Shown here in pieces: positions 11,345 to 24,921 of a stretch of DNA of 64,000 nucleotides. Each line of letters opens with the position of its first letter. Within the stretch, counting starts at the first letter, position 1. The stretch lies in contig NW_027328081.1 of NCBI RefSeq assembly GCF_047675955.1, forward strand, positions 372,001-436,000, read 5' to 3'. Source of the stretch: Chlorocebus sabaeus. Lineage: Eukaryota; Chordata; Mammalia; Primates; Cercopithecidae. The notes under the pieces were generated by a model, which was not told the DNA's origin, made no database searches, and saw only the letters and a list, made by a program, of their open reading frames with translations. The translations under genes and the position numbers were made by a program.

Positions 11345-14300
11345 TAACAGAACACAGAGCAGTTTCTCAGAAAGCTTCTTTCCAGTTTTGAACGGAAGAT
11401 ATTTCCTTTTTCACCATAGCCCTCTATGGGCTTCCAAATATCCCTTTGCCAATTCCACAAGAACAGCCTTAGCGAAAGACTTCTTGAAGGGAAAGATGTA
11501 ACTCTGTGAGATGAATTAACAGAACACAAAGCAGTTTCTCAGAAAGTTCTTTCCAGTTTTGAACGGAATTTATTTCGTTTTTCACCATAGCCCTCTATGG
11601 GCTTCCAAATATCCCTTTGCCAATTCCACAAGAACAGCCTTAGCGAAAGGCTTCTTGAAAGGAAAGATGTAACTCTGTGAGATGAATTAACAGAACACAG
11701 AGCAGTTTCTCAGAAAGCTTCTTTCCAGTTTTGAACGGAAGATATTTCCTTTTTCACCATAGCCCTCTATGGGCTTCCAAATATCCCTTTGCCAATTCCA
11801 CAGGAACAGCCTTAGCGAAAGGCATCTTGAAGGGAAAGATGTAACTCTGTGAGATGAATTAACAGAACACAGAGCAGTTTCTCAGAAAGCTTCTTTCCAG
11901 TTTTGAACGGAAGATATTTCCTTTTTCACCATAGCCCTCTATGGGCTTCCAAATATCCCTTTTCCAATTCCACAAGAACAGCCTTAGCGAAAGGCTTCTG
12001 GAAGGGAAAGATGTAACTCTGTGAGATGAATTAACAGAACACAGAGCAGTTTCTCAGAAAGCTTCTTTCCAGTTTTGAACGGAAGATATTTCCTTTTTCA
12101 CCATAGCCCTCTATGGGCTTCCAAATATCCCTTTGCCAATTCCACAAGAACAGCCTTAGCGAAAGGCTTCTTGAAGGGAAAGATGTAACTCTGTGAGATG
12201 AATTAACAGAACACAGAGCAGTTTCTCAGAAAGCCTCTTTCCAGTTTTGAACGGAAGATATTTCCTTTCTCACCATAGCCCTCTATGGGCTTCCAAATAT
12301 CCCTTTGCCAATTCCACAAGAACAGACTTAGCGAAAGGCTTCTTGAAGGGAAAGATGTAACTCTGTGAGATGAATTAACAGAACACAGAGCAGTTTCTCA
12401 GAAAGCTTCTTTCCAGTTTTGAACGGAAGATATTTCCTTTTTCACCATAGCCCTCTATGGGCTTCCAAATATCCCTTTGCCAATTCCACAAGAACAGCCT
12501 TAGCGAAAGGCTTCTTGAAAGGAAAGATGTAACTCTGTGAGATGAATTAACAGAACACAGAGCAGTTTCTCAGAAAGCTTCTTTCCAGTTTTGAACGGAA
12601 GATATTTCCTTTTTCACCATAGCCCTCTATGGGCTTCCAAATATCCCTTTGCCAATTCCACAAGAACAGCCTTAGCGAAAGGCTTCTTGAAGGGAAAGAT
12701 GTAACTCTGTGAGATGAATTAACAGAACACAGAGCAGTTTCTCAGAAAGCCTCTTTCCAGTTTTGAACGGAAGATATTTCCTTTTTCACCATAGCCCTCT
12801 ATGGGCTTCCAAATATCCCTTTGCCAATTCCACAAGAACAGACTTAGCGAAAGGCTTCTTGAAGGGAAAGATGTAACTCTGTGAGATGAATTAACAGAAC
12901 ACAGAGCAGTTTCTCAGAAAGCTTCTTTCCAGTTTTGAACGGAAGATATTTCCTTTTTCACCATAGCCCTCTATGGGCTTCCAAATATCCCTTTGCCAAT
13001 TCCACAAGAACAGCCTTAGCGAAAGGCTTCTTGAAAGGAAAGATGTAACTCTGTGAGATGAATTAACAGAACACAGAGCAGTTTCTCAGAAAGCTTCTTT
13101 CCAGTTTTGAACGGAAGATATTTCCTTTTTCACCATAGCCCTCTATGGGCTTCCAAATATCCCTTTGCCAATTCCACAAGAACAGCCTTAGCGAAAGGCT
13201 TCTTGAAGGGAAAGATGTAACTCTGTGAGATGAATTAACAGAACACAGAGCAGTTTCTCAGAAAGCTTCTTTCCAGTTTTGAACGGAAGATATTTCCTTT
13301 TTCACCATAGCCCTCTATGGGCTTCCTAATATCCCTTTGCCAATTCCACAAGAACAGCCTTAGCGAAAGGCTTCTTGAAGGGAAAGATGTAACTCTGTGA
13401 GATGAATTAACAGAACACAGAGCAGTTTCTCAGAAAGCTTCTTTCCAGTTTTGAACGGAAGATATTTCCTTTTTCACAATAGCCCTCTATTGGCTTCCAA
13501 ATATCCCTTTGCCAATTCCACAAGAACAGTCTTAGCGAAAAGCTTCTTGAAGGGAAAGATGTAACACTGTGAGATGAATTAACAGAACACAGAGCAGTTT
13601 CTCAGAAAGCTTCTTTCCAGTTTTGAACGGAAGATATTTCCTTTTTCACCATAGCCCTCTATGGGCTTCCAAATATCCCTTTGCCAATTCCACAAGAACA
13701 GCCTTAGGGAAAGACTTCTTGAAGGGAAATGTGTAACTCTGTGAGATGAATTAACAGAACACAGAGCAGTTTCTCAGAAAGCTTCTTTCCAGTTTTGAAC
13801 GGAAGATATTTCCTTTTTCACCATAGCCCTCTATGGGCTTCCAAATATCCCTTTGCCAATTCCACAAGAACACCCTTAGCGAAAGGCTTCTTGAAAGGAA
13901 AGATGTAACTCTGTGAGATGAATTAACAGAACACAGAGCAGTTTCTCAGAAAGCTTCTTTCCAGTTTTGAACGGAAGATATTTCCTTTTTCACCATAGCC
14001 CTCTATGGGCTTCCAAATATCCCTTTGCCAATTCCACAGGAACAGCCTTAGCGAAAGGCATCTTGAAGGGAAAGATGTAACTCTGTGAGATGAATTAACA
14101 GAACACAGAGCAGTTTCTCAGAAAGCTTCTTTCCAGTTTTGAACGGAAGATATTTCCTTTTTCACCATAGCCCTCTATGGGCTTCCAAATATCCCTTTTC
14201 CAATTCCACAAGAACAGCCTTAGCGAAAGGCTTCTGGAAGGGAAAGATGTAACTCTGTGAGATGAATTAACAGAACACAGAGCAGTTTCTCAGAAAGCTT

Positions 14301-17300
14301 CTTTCCAGTTTTGAACGGAAGATATTTCCTTTTTCACCATAGCCCTCTATGGGCTTCCAAATATCCCTTTGCCAATTCCACAAGAACAGCCTTAGCGAAA
14401 GGCTTCTTGAAGGGAAAGATGTAACTCTGTGAGATGAATTAACAGAACACAGAGCAGTTTCTCAGAAAGCCTCTTTCCAGTTTTGAACGGAAGATATTTC
14501 CTTTTTCACCATAGCCCTCTATGGGCTTCCAAATATCCCTTTGCCAATTCCACAAGAACAGACTTAGCGAAAGGCTTCTTGAAGGGAAAGATGTAACTCT
14601 GTGAGATGAATTAACAGAACACAGAGCAGTTTCTCAGAAAGCTTCTTTCCAGTTTTGAACGGAAGATATTTCCTTTTTCACCATAGCCCTCTATGGGCTT
14701 CCAAATATCCCTTTGCCAATTCCACAAGAACAGCCTTAGCGAAAGGCTTCTTGAAAGGAAAGATGTAACTCTGTGAGATGAATTAACAGAACACAGAGCA
14801 GTTTCTCAGAAAGCTTCTTTCCAGTTTTGAACGGAAGATATTTCCTTTTTCACCATAGCCCTCTATGGGCTTCCAAATATCCCTTTGCCAATTCCACAAG
14901 AACAGCCTTAGCGAAAGGCTTCTTGAAGGGAAAGATGTAACTCTGTGAGATGAATTAACAGAACACAGAGCAGTTTCTCAGAAAGCCTCTTTCCAGTTTT
15001 GAACAGAAGATATTTCCTTTTTCACCATAGCCCTCTATGGGCTTCCAAATATCCCTTTGCCTATTCCACAAGAACAGACTTAGCGAAAGGCTTCTTGAAG
15101 GGAAAGATGTAACTCTGTGAGATGAATTAACAGAACACAGAGCAGTTTCTCAGAAAGCTTCTTTCCAGTTTTGAACGGAAGATATTTCCTTTTTCACCAT
15201 AGCCCTCTATGGGCTTCCAAATATCCCTTTGCCAATTCCACAAGAACAGCCTTAGCGAAAGGTTTCTTGAAGGGAAAGATGTATCTCTGTGAGATGAATT
15301 TAGAGAACACAGAGCAGTTTCTCAGAAAGCTTCTTTCCAGTTTTGAACGGAAGATATTTCCTTTTTCACCATAGCCCTCTATGGGCTTCCAAATATCCCT
15401 TTGATAATTCCACAAGAACAGCCTTAGCGAAAGGCTTCTTGAAGGGAAAGATGTAACTCTGTGAGATGAATTAGCAGAAAACAGAGCAGTTTCTCAGAAA
15501 GCTTCTTTCCAGTTTTGAACGGAAGATATATCCTTTTTCACCATAGCCCTGTATGGGCTTCCAAATATCCTTTTGCCAATTCCACAAGAACAGCCATAGC
15601 GAAAGGCGTCTTGAAGGGAAAGATGTAACTCTGTGAGATGAATTAAGAGAACCCAGAGCAGTTTCTCAGAAATCTTCTTTCCAGTTTTGAACGGAAGATA
15701 TTTCCTTTTTCACCATAGCCCTCTACGGGCTTCCAATTATCCCTTTGCCAATTCCCCAAGAACAGCCTTAGCGAAAGGCTTCTGGAAGGGAAAGATGTAA
15801 CTCTGTGAGATGAATTAACAGAACACAGAGCAGTTTCTCAGAAAGCTTCTTTCCAGTTTTGAGCGGAAGATATTTCCTTTTTCACCATAGCCCTCTATGG
15901 GCTTCCAAATATCCCTTTGCCAATTCCACAAGAACAGCCTTATCGAAAGGCTTCTTGAAGGGAAAGATGTAACTCTGTGAGATGAATTAACAGAACAGAG
16001 AGCCGTTTCTCAGAAAGTTTCTTTCCAGTTTTGAACGGAAGATATTTCCTTTTTCACCATAGCCCTCTATGGGCTTCCAAATATCCCTTGCCAATTCCAC
16101 AAGAACAGCCTTAGCGAAAGGCTTCTTGAAGGGAAAGATGTAACTCTGTGAGATGAATTAACAGAACATAGAACAGTTTCTCAGAAAGCTTCTTTCCAGT
16201 TTTGAACGGAAGATATTTCCTTTTTCACCATAGCCCTCTATCGGTTTCCAAATATCCCTTTGCCAATTCCACAAGAACAGCCGTAGCGAAAGGCTTCTTG
16301 AAGGGAAAGATGTAACTCTGTGAGATGAATTAACAGAACACAGAGCAGTTTCTCAGAAAGCTTCTTTCCAGTTTTGAACGGAAGATATTTCCTTTTTCAC
16401 CATAGCCCTCTATCGGTTTCCAAATATCCCTTTGCCAATTCCACAAGAACAGCCGTAGCGAAAGGCTTCTTGAAGGGAAAGATGTAACTCTGTGAGATGA
16501 ATTAACAGAACACAGAGCAGTTTCTCAGAAAGCTTCTTTCCAGTTTTGAACGGAAGATATTTCCTTTTTCACCATAGCCCTCTATGGGCTTCCAAATATC
16601 CCTTTGCCAATTCCACAAGAACAGCCTTAGCGAAAGGCTTCTTGAAGGGAAAGATGTAAATCTGTGAGATGAATTAACAGAACACAGAGCAGTTTCTCAG
16701 AAAGCTTCTTTCCAGTTTTGAACGGAAGATATTTCCTTTTTCACCATAGCCCTCTATGGGCTTCCAAATATCCCTTTGCCAATTCCACATGAACAGCCTT
16801 AGCGAAAGGCTTCTTGAGGGAAAGGTTTAACTCTGTGAGATGAATTAACAGAACACAGAGCAGTTTCTCAGAAAGCCTCTTTCCAGTTTTGAACGGAAGA
16901 TATTTCCTTTTTCACCGTAGCCCTCTATGGGCTTCCAAATATCCCTTTGCCAATTCCACAAGAACAGCCTTAGCGAAAGGCTTCTTAAAGGGAAAGATGT
17001 AACTCTGTGAGATGAATTAACAGAACACAGAGCAGTTTCTCAGAAAGCTTCTTTCCAGTTTGAACGGAAGATATTTCCTTTTTCACCATAGCCCTCTATG
17101 GGCTTCCAAATATCCCTTTGCCAATTCCACAAGAACAGCCTTAGCGAAAGGCTTCTTGATAGGAAAGACGTAACTCTGTGAGATGAATTAACAGAACACA
17201 GAGCAGTTTCTCAGAAAGCTTCTTTCCAGTTTTGAACGGAAGATATTTCCTTTTTCACCATAGCCCTCTATGGGCTTCCAAATATCCCTTTGCCAATTCC

Positions 17301-18561
17301 ACAAGAACAGCCTTAGCGAAAGTCATCTTGAAGGGAAAGATGTAACTCTGTGAGATGAATTAACAGAACACAGAGCAGTTTCTCAGAAAGCTTCTTTCCA
17401 GTTTTGAACGGAAGATATTTCCTTTTTCACCATAGCCCTCTATGGGCTTCTAAATATCCCTTTTCCAATTCCACAAGAACAGCCTTAGCGAACGGCTTCT
17501 GGAAGGGAAAGATGTAACTCTGTGAGATGAATTAACAGAACACAGAGCAGTTTCTCAGAAAGCTTCTTTCCAGTTTTGAACGGAAGATATTTCCTTTTTC
17601 ACCATAGCCCTCTATGGGCTTCCAAATATCCCTTTGCCAATTCCACAAGAACAGCCTTAGCGAAAGGCTTCTTGAGGGAAAGATGTAACTCTCTGAGATG
17701 AATTAACAGAACACAGAGCAGTTTCTCAGAAAGCCTCTTTCCAGTTTTGAACGGAAGATGTTTCCTTTTTCACCATAGCCCTCTATGGGCTTCCAAATAT
17801 CCCTTTGCCAATTCCACAAGAACAGCCTTAGCGAAAGGCTACTTGAAGGGCAACATGTAACTTTGTGAGATGAATTAACAGAACACAGAGCAGTTTCTCA
17901 GAAAGCTTCTTTCCAGTTTTGAACGGAAGATATTTCCTTTTTCACCATAGCCCTCTATGGGCTTCTAAATATCCCTTTTCCAATTCCACAAGAACAGCCT
18001 TAGCGAACGGCTTCTGGAAGGGAAAGATGTAACTCTGTGAGATGAATTAACAGAACACAGAGCAGTTTCTCAGAAAGCTTCTTTCCAGTTTTGAACGGAA
18101 GATATTTCCTTTTTCACCATAGCCCTCTATGGGCTTCCAAATATCCCTTTGCCAATTCCACAAGAACAGCCTTAGCGAAAGGCTTCTTGAGGGAAAGATG
18201 TAACTCTCTGAGATGAATTAACAGAACACAGAGCAGTTTCTCAGAAAGCTTCTTTCCAGTTTTGAACGGAAGATATTTCCTTTTTCACCATAGCCCTCTA
18301 TGGGCTTCCAAATATCCCTTTGCCAATTCCACAAGAACAGCCTTAGCGAAAGGCTTCTTGAGGGAAAGATGTAACTCTCTGAGATGAATTAACAGAACAC
18401 AGAGCAGTTTCTCAGAAAGCCTCTTTCCAGTTTTGAACGGAAGATGTTTCCTTTTTCACCATAGCCCTCTATGGGCTTCCAAATATCCCTTTGCCAATTC
18501 CACAAGAACAGCCTTAGGGAAAGACTTCTTGAAGGGAAATGTGTAACTCTGTGAGATGAAT
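11345..18561. repeat. 42-monomer HOR (7217 bp), copy b
   Basis: Exact-offset (7217) copy of the preceding unit, including its seven one-base deletions, the nested 14-mer (11345-13751), the fused monomer (13752-13923) and the 20-monomer arm (15128-18561). I noticed only isolated private differences, such as C for G at 13873 (cacccttag) and C for A at 17851 (gggcaacatg). Such near identity over 7.2 kb implies very recent duplication or ongoing homogenisation. An assembly duplication would look the same. Confidence 0.92.
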
Positions 18562-21500
18562 TAACAGAACACAGAGCAGTTTCTCAGAAAGCTTCTTTCC
18601 AGTTTTGAACGGAAGATATTTCCTTTTTCACCATAGCCCTCTATGGGCTTCCAAATATCCCTTTGCCAATTCCACAAGAACAGCCTTAGCGAAAGACTTC
18701 TTGAAGGGAAAGATGTAACTCTGTGAGATGAATTAACAGAACACAAAGCAGTTTCTCAGAAAGTTCTTTCCAGTTTTGAACGGAATTTATTTCGTTTTTC
18801 ACCATAGCCCTCTATGGGCTTCCAAATATCCCTTTGCCAATTCCACAAGAACAGCCTTAGCGAAAGGCTTCTTGAAAGGAAAGATGTAACTCTGTGAGAT
18901 GAATTAACAGAACACAGAGCAGTTTCTCAGAAAGCTTCTTTCCAGTTTTGAACGGAAGATATTTCCTTTTTCACCATAGCCCTCTATGGGCTTCCAAATA
19001 TCCCTTTGCCAATTCCACAGGAACAGCCTTAGCGAAAGGCATCTTGAAGGGAAAGATGTAACTCTGTGAGATGAATTAACAGAACACAGAGCAGTTTCTC
19101 AGAAAGCTTCTTTCCAGTTTTGAACGGAAGATATTTCCTTTTTCACCATAGCCCTCTATGGGCTTCCAAATATCCCTTTTCCAATTCCACAAGAACAGCC
19201 TTAGCGAAAGGCTTCTGGAAGGGAAAGATGTAACTCTGTGAGATGAATTAACAGAACACAGAGCAGTTTCTCAGAAAGCTTCTTTCCAGTTTTGAACGGA
19301 AGATATTTCCTTTTTCACCATAGCCCTCTATGGGCTTCCAAATATCCCTTTGCCAATTCCACAAGAACAGCCTTAGCGAAAGGCTTCTTGAAGGGAAAGA
19401 TGTAACTCTGTGAGATGAATTAACAGAACACAGAGCAGTTTCTCAGAAAGCCTCTTTCCAGTTTTGAACGGAAGATATTTCCTTTCTCACCATAGCCCTC
19501 TATGGGCTTCCAAATATCCCTTTGCCAATTCCACAAGAACAGACTTAGCGAAAGGCTTCTTGAAGGGAAAGATGTAACTCTGTGAGATGAATTAACAGAA
19601 CACAGAGCAGTTTCTCAGAAAGCTTCTTTCCAGTTTTGAACGGAAGATATTTCCTTTTTCACCATAGCCCTCTATGGGCTTCCAAATATCCCTTTGCCAA
19701 TTCCACAAGAACAGCCTTAGCGAAAGGCTTCTTGAAAGGAAAGATGTAACTCTGTGAGATGAATTAACAGAACACAGAGCAGTTTCTCAGAAAGCTTCTT
19801 TCCAGTTTTGAACGGAAGATATTTCCTTTTTCACCATAGCCCTCTATGGGCTTCCAAATATCCCTTTGCCAATTCCACAAGAACAGCCTTAGCGAAAGGC
19901 TTCTTGAAGGGAAAGATGTAACTCTGTGAGATGAATTAACAGAACACAGAGCAGTTTCTCAGAAAGCCTCTTTCCAGTTTTGAACGGAAGATATTTCCTT
20001 TTTCACCATAGCCCTCTATGGGCTTCCAAATATCCCTTTGCCAATTCCACAAGAACAGACTTAGCGAAAGGCTTCTTGAAGGGAAAGATGTAACTCTGTG
20101 AGATGAATTAACAGAACACAGAGCAGTTTCTCAGAAAGCTTCTTTCCAGTTTTGAACGGAAGATATTTCCTTTTTCACCATAGCCCTCTATGGGCTTCCA
20201 AATATCCCTTTGCCAATTCCACAAGAACAGCCTTAGCGAAAGGCTTCTTGAAAGGAAAGATGTAACTCTGTGAGATGAATTAACAGAACACAGAGCAGTT
20301 TCTCAGAAAGCTTCTTTCCAGTTTTGAACGGAAGATATTTCCTTTTTCACCATAGCCCTCTATGGGCTTCCAAATATCCCTTTGCCAATTCCACAAGAAC
20401 AGCCTTAGCGAAAGGCTTCTTGAAGGGAAAGATGTAACTCTGTGAGATGAATTAACAGAACACAGAGCAGTTTCTCAGAAAGCTTCTTTCCAGTTTTGAA
20501 CGGAAGATATTTCCTTTTTCACCATAGCCCTCTATGGGCTTCCTAATATCCCTTTGCCAATTCCACAAGAACAGCCTTAGCGAAAGGCTTCTTGAAGGGA
20601 AAGATGTAACTCTGTGAGATGAATTAACAGAACACAGAGCAGTTTCTCAGAAAGCTTCTTTCCAGTTTTGAACGGAAGATATTTCCTTTTTCACAATAGC
20701 CCTCTATTGGCTTCCAAATATCCCTTTGCCAATTCCACAAGAACAGTCTTAGCGAAAAGCTTCTTGAAGGGAAAGATGTAACACTGTGAGATGAATTAAC
20801 AGAACACAGAGCAGTTTCTCAGAAAGCTTCTTTCCAGTTTTGAACGGAAGATATTTCCTTTTTCACCATAGCCCTCTATGGGCTTCCAAATATCCCTTTG
20901 CCAATTCCACAAGAACAGCCTTAGGGAAAGACTTCTTGAAGGGAAATGTGTAACTCTGTGAGATGAATTAACAGAACACAGAGCAGTTTCTCAGAAAGCT
21001 TCTTTCCAGTTTTGAACGGAAGATATTTCCTTTTTCACCATAGCCCTCTATGGGCTTCCAAATATCCCTTTGCCAATTCCACAAGAACAGCCTTAGCGAA
21101 AGGCTTCTTGAAAGGAAAGATGTAACTCTGTGAGATGAATTAACAGAACACAGAGCAGTTTCTCAGAAAGCTTCTTTCCAGTTTTGAACGGAAGATATTT
21201 CCTTTTTCACCATAGCCCTCTATGGGCTTCCAAATATCCCTTTGCCAATTCCACAGGAACAGCCTTAGCGAAAGGCATCTTGAAGGGAAAGATGTAACTC
21301 TGTGAGATGAATTAACAGAACACAGAGCAGTTTCTCAGAAAGCTTCTTTCCAGTTTTGAACGGAAGATATTTCCTTTTTCACCATAGCCCTCTATGGGCT
21401 TCCAAATATCCCTTTTCCAATTCCACAAGAACAGCCTTAGCGAAAGGCTTCTGGAAGGGAAAGATGTAACTCTGTGAGATGAATTAACAGAACACAGAGC

Positions 21501-24500
21501 AGTTTCTCAGAAAGCTTCTTTCCAGTTTTGAACGGAAGATATTTCCTTTTTCACCATAGCCCTCTATGGGCTTCCAAATATCCCTTTGCCAATTCCACAA
21601 GAACAGCCTTAGCGAAAGGCTTCTTGAAGGGAAAGATGTAACTCTGTGAGATGAATTAACAGAACACAGAGCAGTTTCTCAGAAAGCCTCTTTCCAGTTT
21701 TGAACGGAAGATATTTCCTTTTTCACCATAGCCCTCTATGGGCTTCCAAATATCCCTTTGCCAATTCCACAAGAACAGACTTAGCGAAAGGCTTCTTGAA
21801 GGGAAAGATGTAACTCTGTGAGATGAATTAACAGAACACAGAGCAGTTTCTCAGAAAGCTTCTTTCCAGTTTTGAACGGAAGATATTTCCTTTTTCACCA
21901 TAGCCCTCTATGGGCTTCCAAATATCCCTTTGCCAATTCCACAAGAACAGCCTTAGCGAAAGGCTTCTTGAAAGGAAAGATGTAACTCTGTGAGATGAAT
22001 TAACAGAACACAGAGCAGTTTCTCAGAAAGCTTCTTTCCAGTTTTGAACGGAAGATATTTCCTTTTTCACCATAGCCCTCTATGGGCTTCCAAATATCCC
22101 TTTGCCAATTCCACAAGAACAGCCTTAGCGAAAGGCTTCTTGAAGGGAAAGATGTAACTCTGTGAGATGAATTAACAGAACACAGAGCAGTTTCTCAGAA
22201 AGCCTCTTTCCAGTTTTGAACAGAAGATATTTCCTTTTTCACCATAGCCCTCTATGGGCTTCCAAATATCCCTTTGCCTATTCCACAAGAACAGACTTAG
22301 CGAAAGGCTTCTTGAAGGGAAAGATGTAACTCTGTGAGATGAATTAACAGAACACAGAGCAGTTTCTCAGAAAGCTTCTTTCCAGTTTTGAACGGAAGAT
22401 ATTTCCTTTTTCACCATAGCCCTCTATGGGCTTCCAAATATCCCTTTGCCAATTCCACAAGAACAGCCTTAGCGAAAGGTTTCTTGAAGGGAAAGATGTA
22501 TCTCTGTGAGATGAATTTAGAGAACACAGAGCAGTTTCTCAGAAAGCTTCTTTCCAGTTTTGAACGGAAGATATTTCCTTTTTCACCATAGCCCTCTATG
22601 GGCTTCCAAATATCCCTTTGATAATTCCACAAGAACAGCCTTAGCGAAAGGCTTCTTGAAGGGAAAGATGTAACTCTGTGAGATGAATTAGCAGAAAACA
22701 GAGCAGTTTCTCAGAAAGCTTCTTTCCAGTTTTGAACGGAAGATATATCCTTTTTCACCATAGCCCTGTATGGGCTTCCAAATATCCTTTTGCCAATTCC
22801 ACAAGAACAGCCATAGCGAAAGGCGTCTTGAAGGGAAAGATGTAACTCTGTGAGATGAATTAAGAGAACCCAGAGCAGTTTCTCAGAAATCTTCTTTCCA
22901 GTTTTGAACGGAAGATATTTCCTTTTTCACCATAGCCCTCTACGGGCTTCCAATTATCCCTTTGCCAATTCCCCAAGAACAGCCTTAGCGAAAGGCTTCT
23001 GGAAGGGAAAGATGTAACTCTGTGAGATGAATTAACAGAACACAGAGCAGTTTCTCAGAAAGCTTCTTTCCAGTTTTGAGCGGAAGATATTTCCCTTTTC
23101 ACCATAGCCCTCTATGGGCTTCCAAATATCCCTTTGCCAATTCCACAAGAACAGCCTTATCGAAAGGCTTCTTGAAGGGAAAGATGTAACTCTGTGAGAT
23201 GAATTAACAGAACAGAGAGCCGTTTCTCAGAAAGTTTCTTTCCAGTTTTGAACGGAAGATATTTCCTTTTTCACCATAGCCCTCTATGGGCTTCCAAATA
23301 TCCCTTGCCAATTCCACAAGAACAGCCTTAGCGAAAGGCTTCTTGAAGGGAAAGATGTAACTCTGTGAGATGAATTAACAGAACATAGAACAGTTTCTCA
23401 GAAAGCTTCTTTCCAGTTTTGAACGGAAGATATTTCCTTTTTCACCATAGCCCTCTATCGGTTTCCAAATATCCCTTTGCCAATTCCACAAGAACAGCCG
23501 TAGCGAAAGGCTTCTTGAAGGGAAAGATGTAACTCTGTGAGATGAATTAACAGAACACAGAGCAGTTTCTCAGAAAGCTTCTTTCCAGTTTTGAACGGAA
23601 GATATTTCCTTTTTCACCATAGCCCTCTATCGGTTTCCAAATATCCCTTTGCCAATTCCACAAGAACAGCCGTAGCGAAAGGCTTCTTGAAGGGAAAGAT
23701 GTAACTCTGTGAGATGAATTAACAGAACACAGAGCAGTTTCTCAGAAAGCTTCTTTCCAGTTTTGAACGGAAGATATTTCCTTTTTCACCATAGCCCTCT
23801 ATGGGCTTCCAAATATCCCTTTGCCAATTCCACAAGAACAGCCTTAGCGAAAGGCTTCTTGAAGGGAAAGATGTAAATCTGTGAGATGAATTAACAGAAC
23901 ACAGAGCAGTTTCTCAGAAAGCTTCTTTCCAGTTTTGAACGGAAGATATTTCCTTTTTCACCATAGCCCTCTATGGGCTTCCAAATATCCCTTTGCCAAT
24001 TCCACATGAACAGCCTTAGCGAAAGGCTTCTTGAGGGAAAGGTTTAACTCTGTGAGATGAATTAACAGAACACAGAGCAGTTTCTCAGAAAGCCTCTTTC
24101 CAGTTTTGAACGGAAGATATTTCCTTTTTCACCGTAGCCCTCTATGGGCTTCCAAATATCCCTTTGCCAATTCCACAAGAACAGCCTTAGCGAAAGGCTT
24201 CTTAAAGGGAAAGATGTAACTCTGTGAGATGAATTAACAGAACACAGAGCAGTTTCTCAGAAAGCTTCTTTCCAGTTTGAACGGAAGATATTTCCTTTTT
24301 CACCATAGCCCTCTATGGGCTTCCAAATATCCCTTTGCCAATTCCACAAGAACAGCCTTAGCGAAAGGCTTCTTGATAGGAAAGACGTAACTCTGTGAGA
24401 TGAATTAACAGAACACAGAGCAGTTTCTCAGAAAGCTTCTTTCCAGTTTTGAACGGAAGATATTTCCTTTTTCACCATAGCCCTCTATGGGCTTCCAAAT

Positions 24501-24921
24501 ATCCCTTTGCCAATTCCACAAGAACAGCCTTAGCGAAAGTCATCTTGAAGGGAAAGATGTAACTCTGTGAGATGAATTAACAGAACACAGAGCAGTTTCT
24601 CAGAAAGCTTCTTTCCAGTTTTGAACGGAAGATATTTCCTTTTTCACCATAGCCCTCTATGGGCTTCTAAATATCCCTTTTCCAATTCCACAAGAACAGC
24701 CTTAGCGAACGGCTTCTGGAAGGGAAAGATGTAACTCTGTGAGATGAATTAACAGAACACAGAGCAGTTTCTCAGAAAGCTTCTTTCCAGTTTTGAACGG
24801 AAGATATTTCCTTTTTCACCATAGCCCTCTATGGGCTTCCAAATATCCCTTTGCCAATTCCACAAGAACAGCCTTAGCGAAAGGCTTCTTGAAGGGAAAG
24901 ATGTAACTCTGTGAGATGAAT
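18562..24921. repeat. 42-monomer HOR, copy c, truncated to 37 monomers
   Basis: Follows copy b at offset 7217 until the monomer at 24750-24921. There the unit-specific ttgagggaaag and ctctctgag tail is replaced by the array-consensus cttgaagggaaag and ctctgtgag (24891-24921). The last five monomers of the unit are missing. A private base, C at 23095 (ttcccttttc), distinguishes it from copies a and b. The truncation marks the right edge of the 42-mer domain in this window. Confidence 0.88.
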
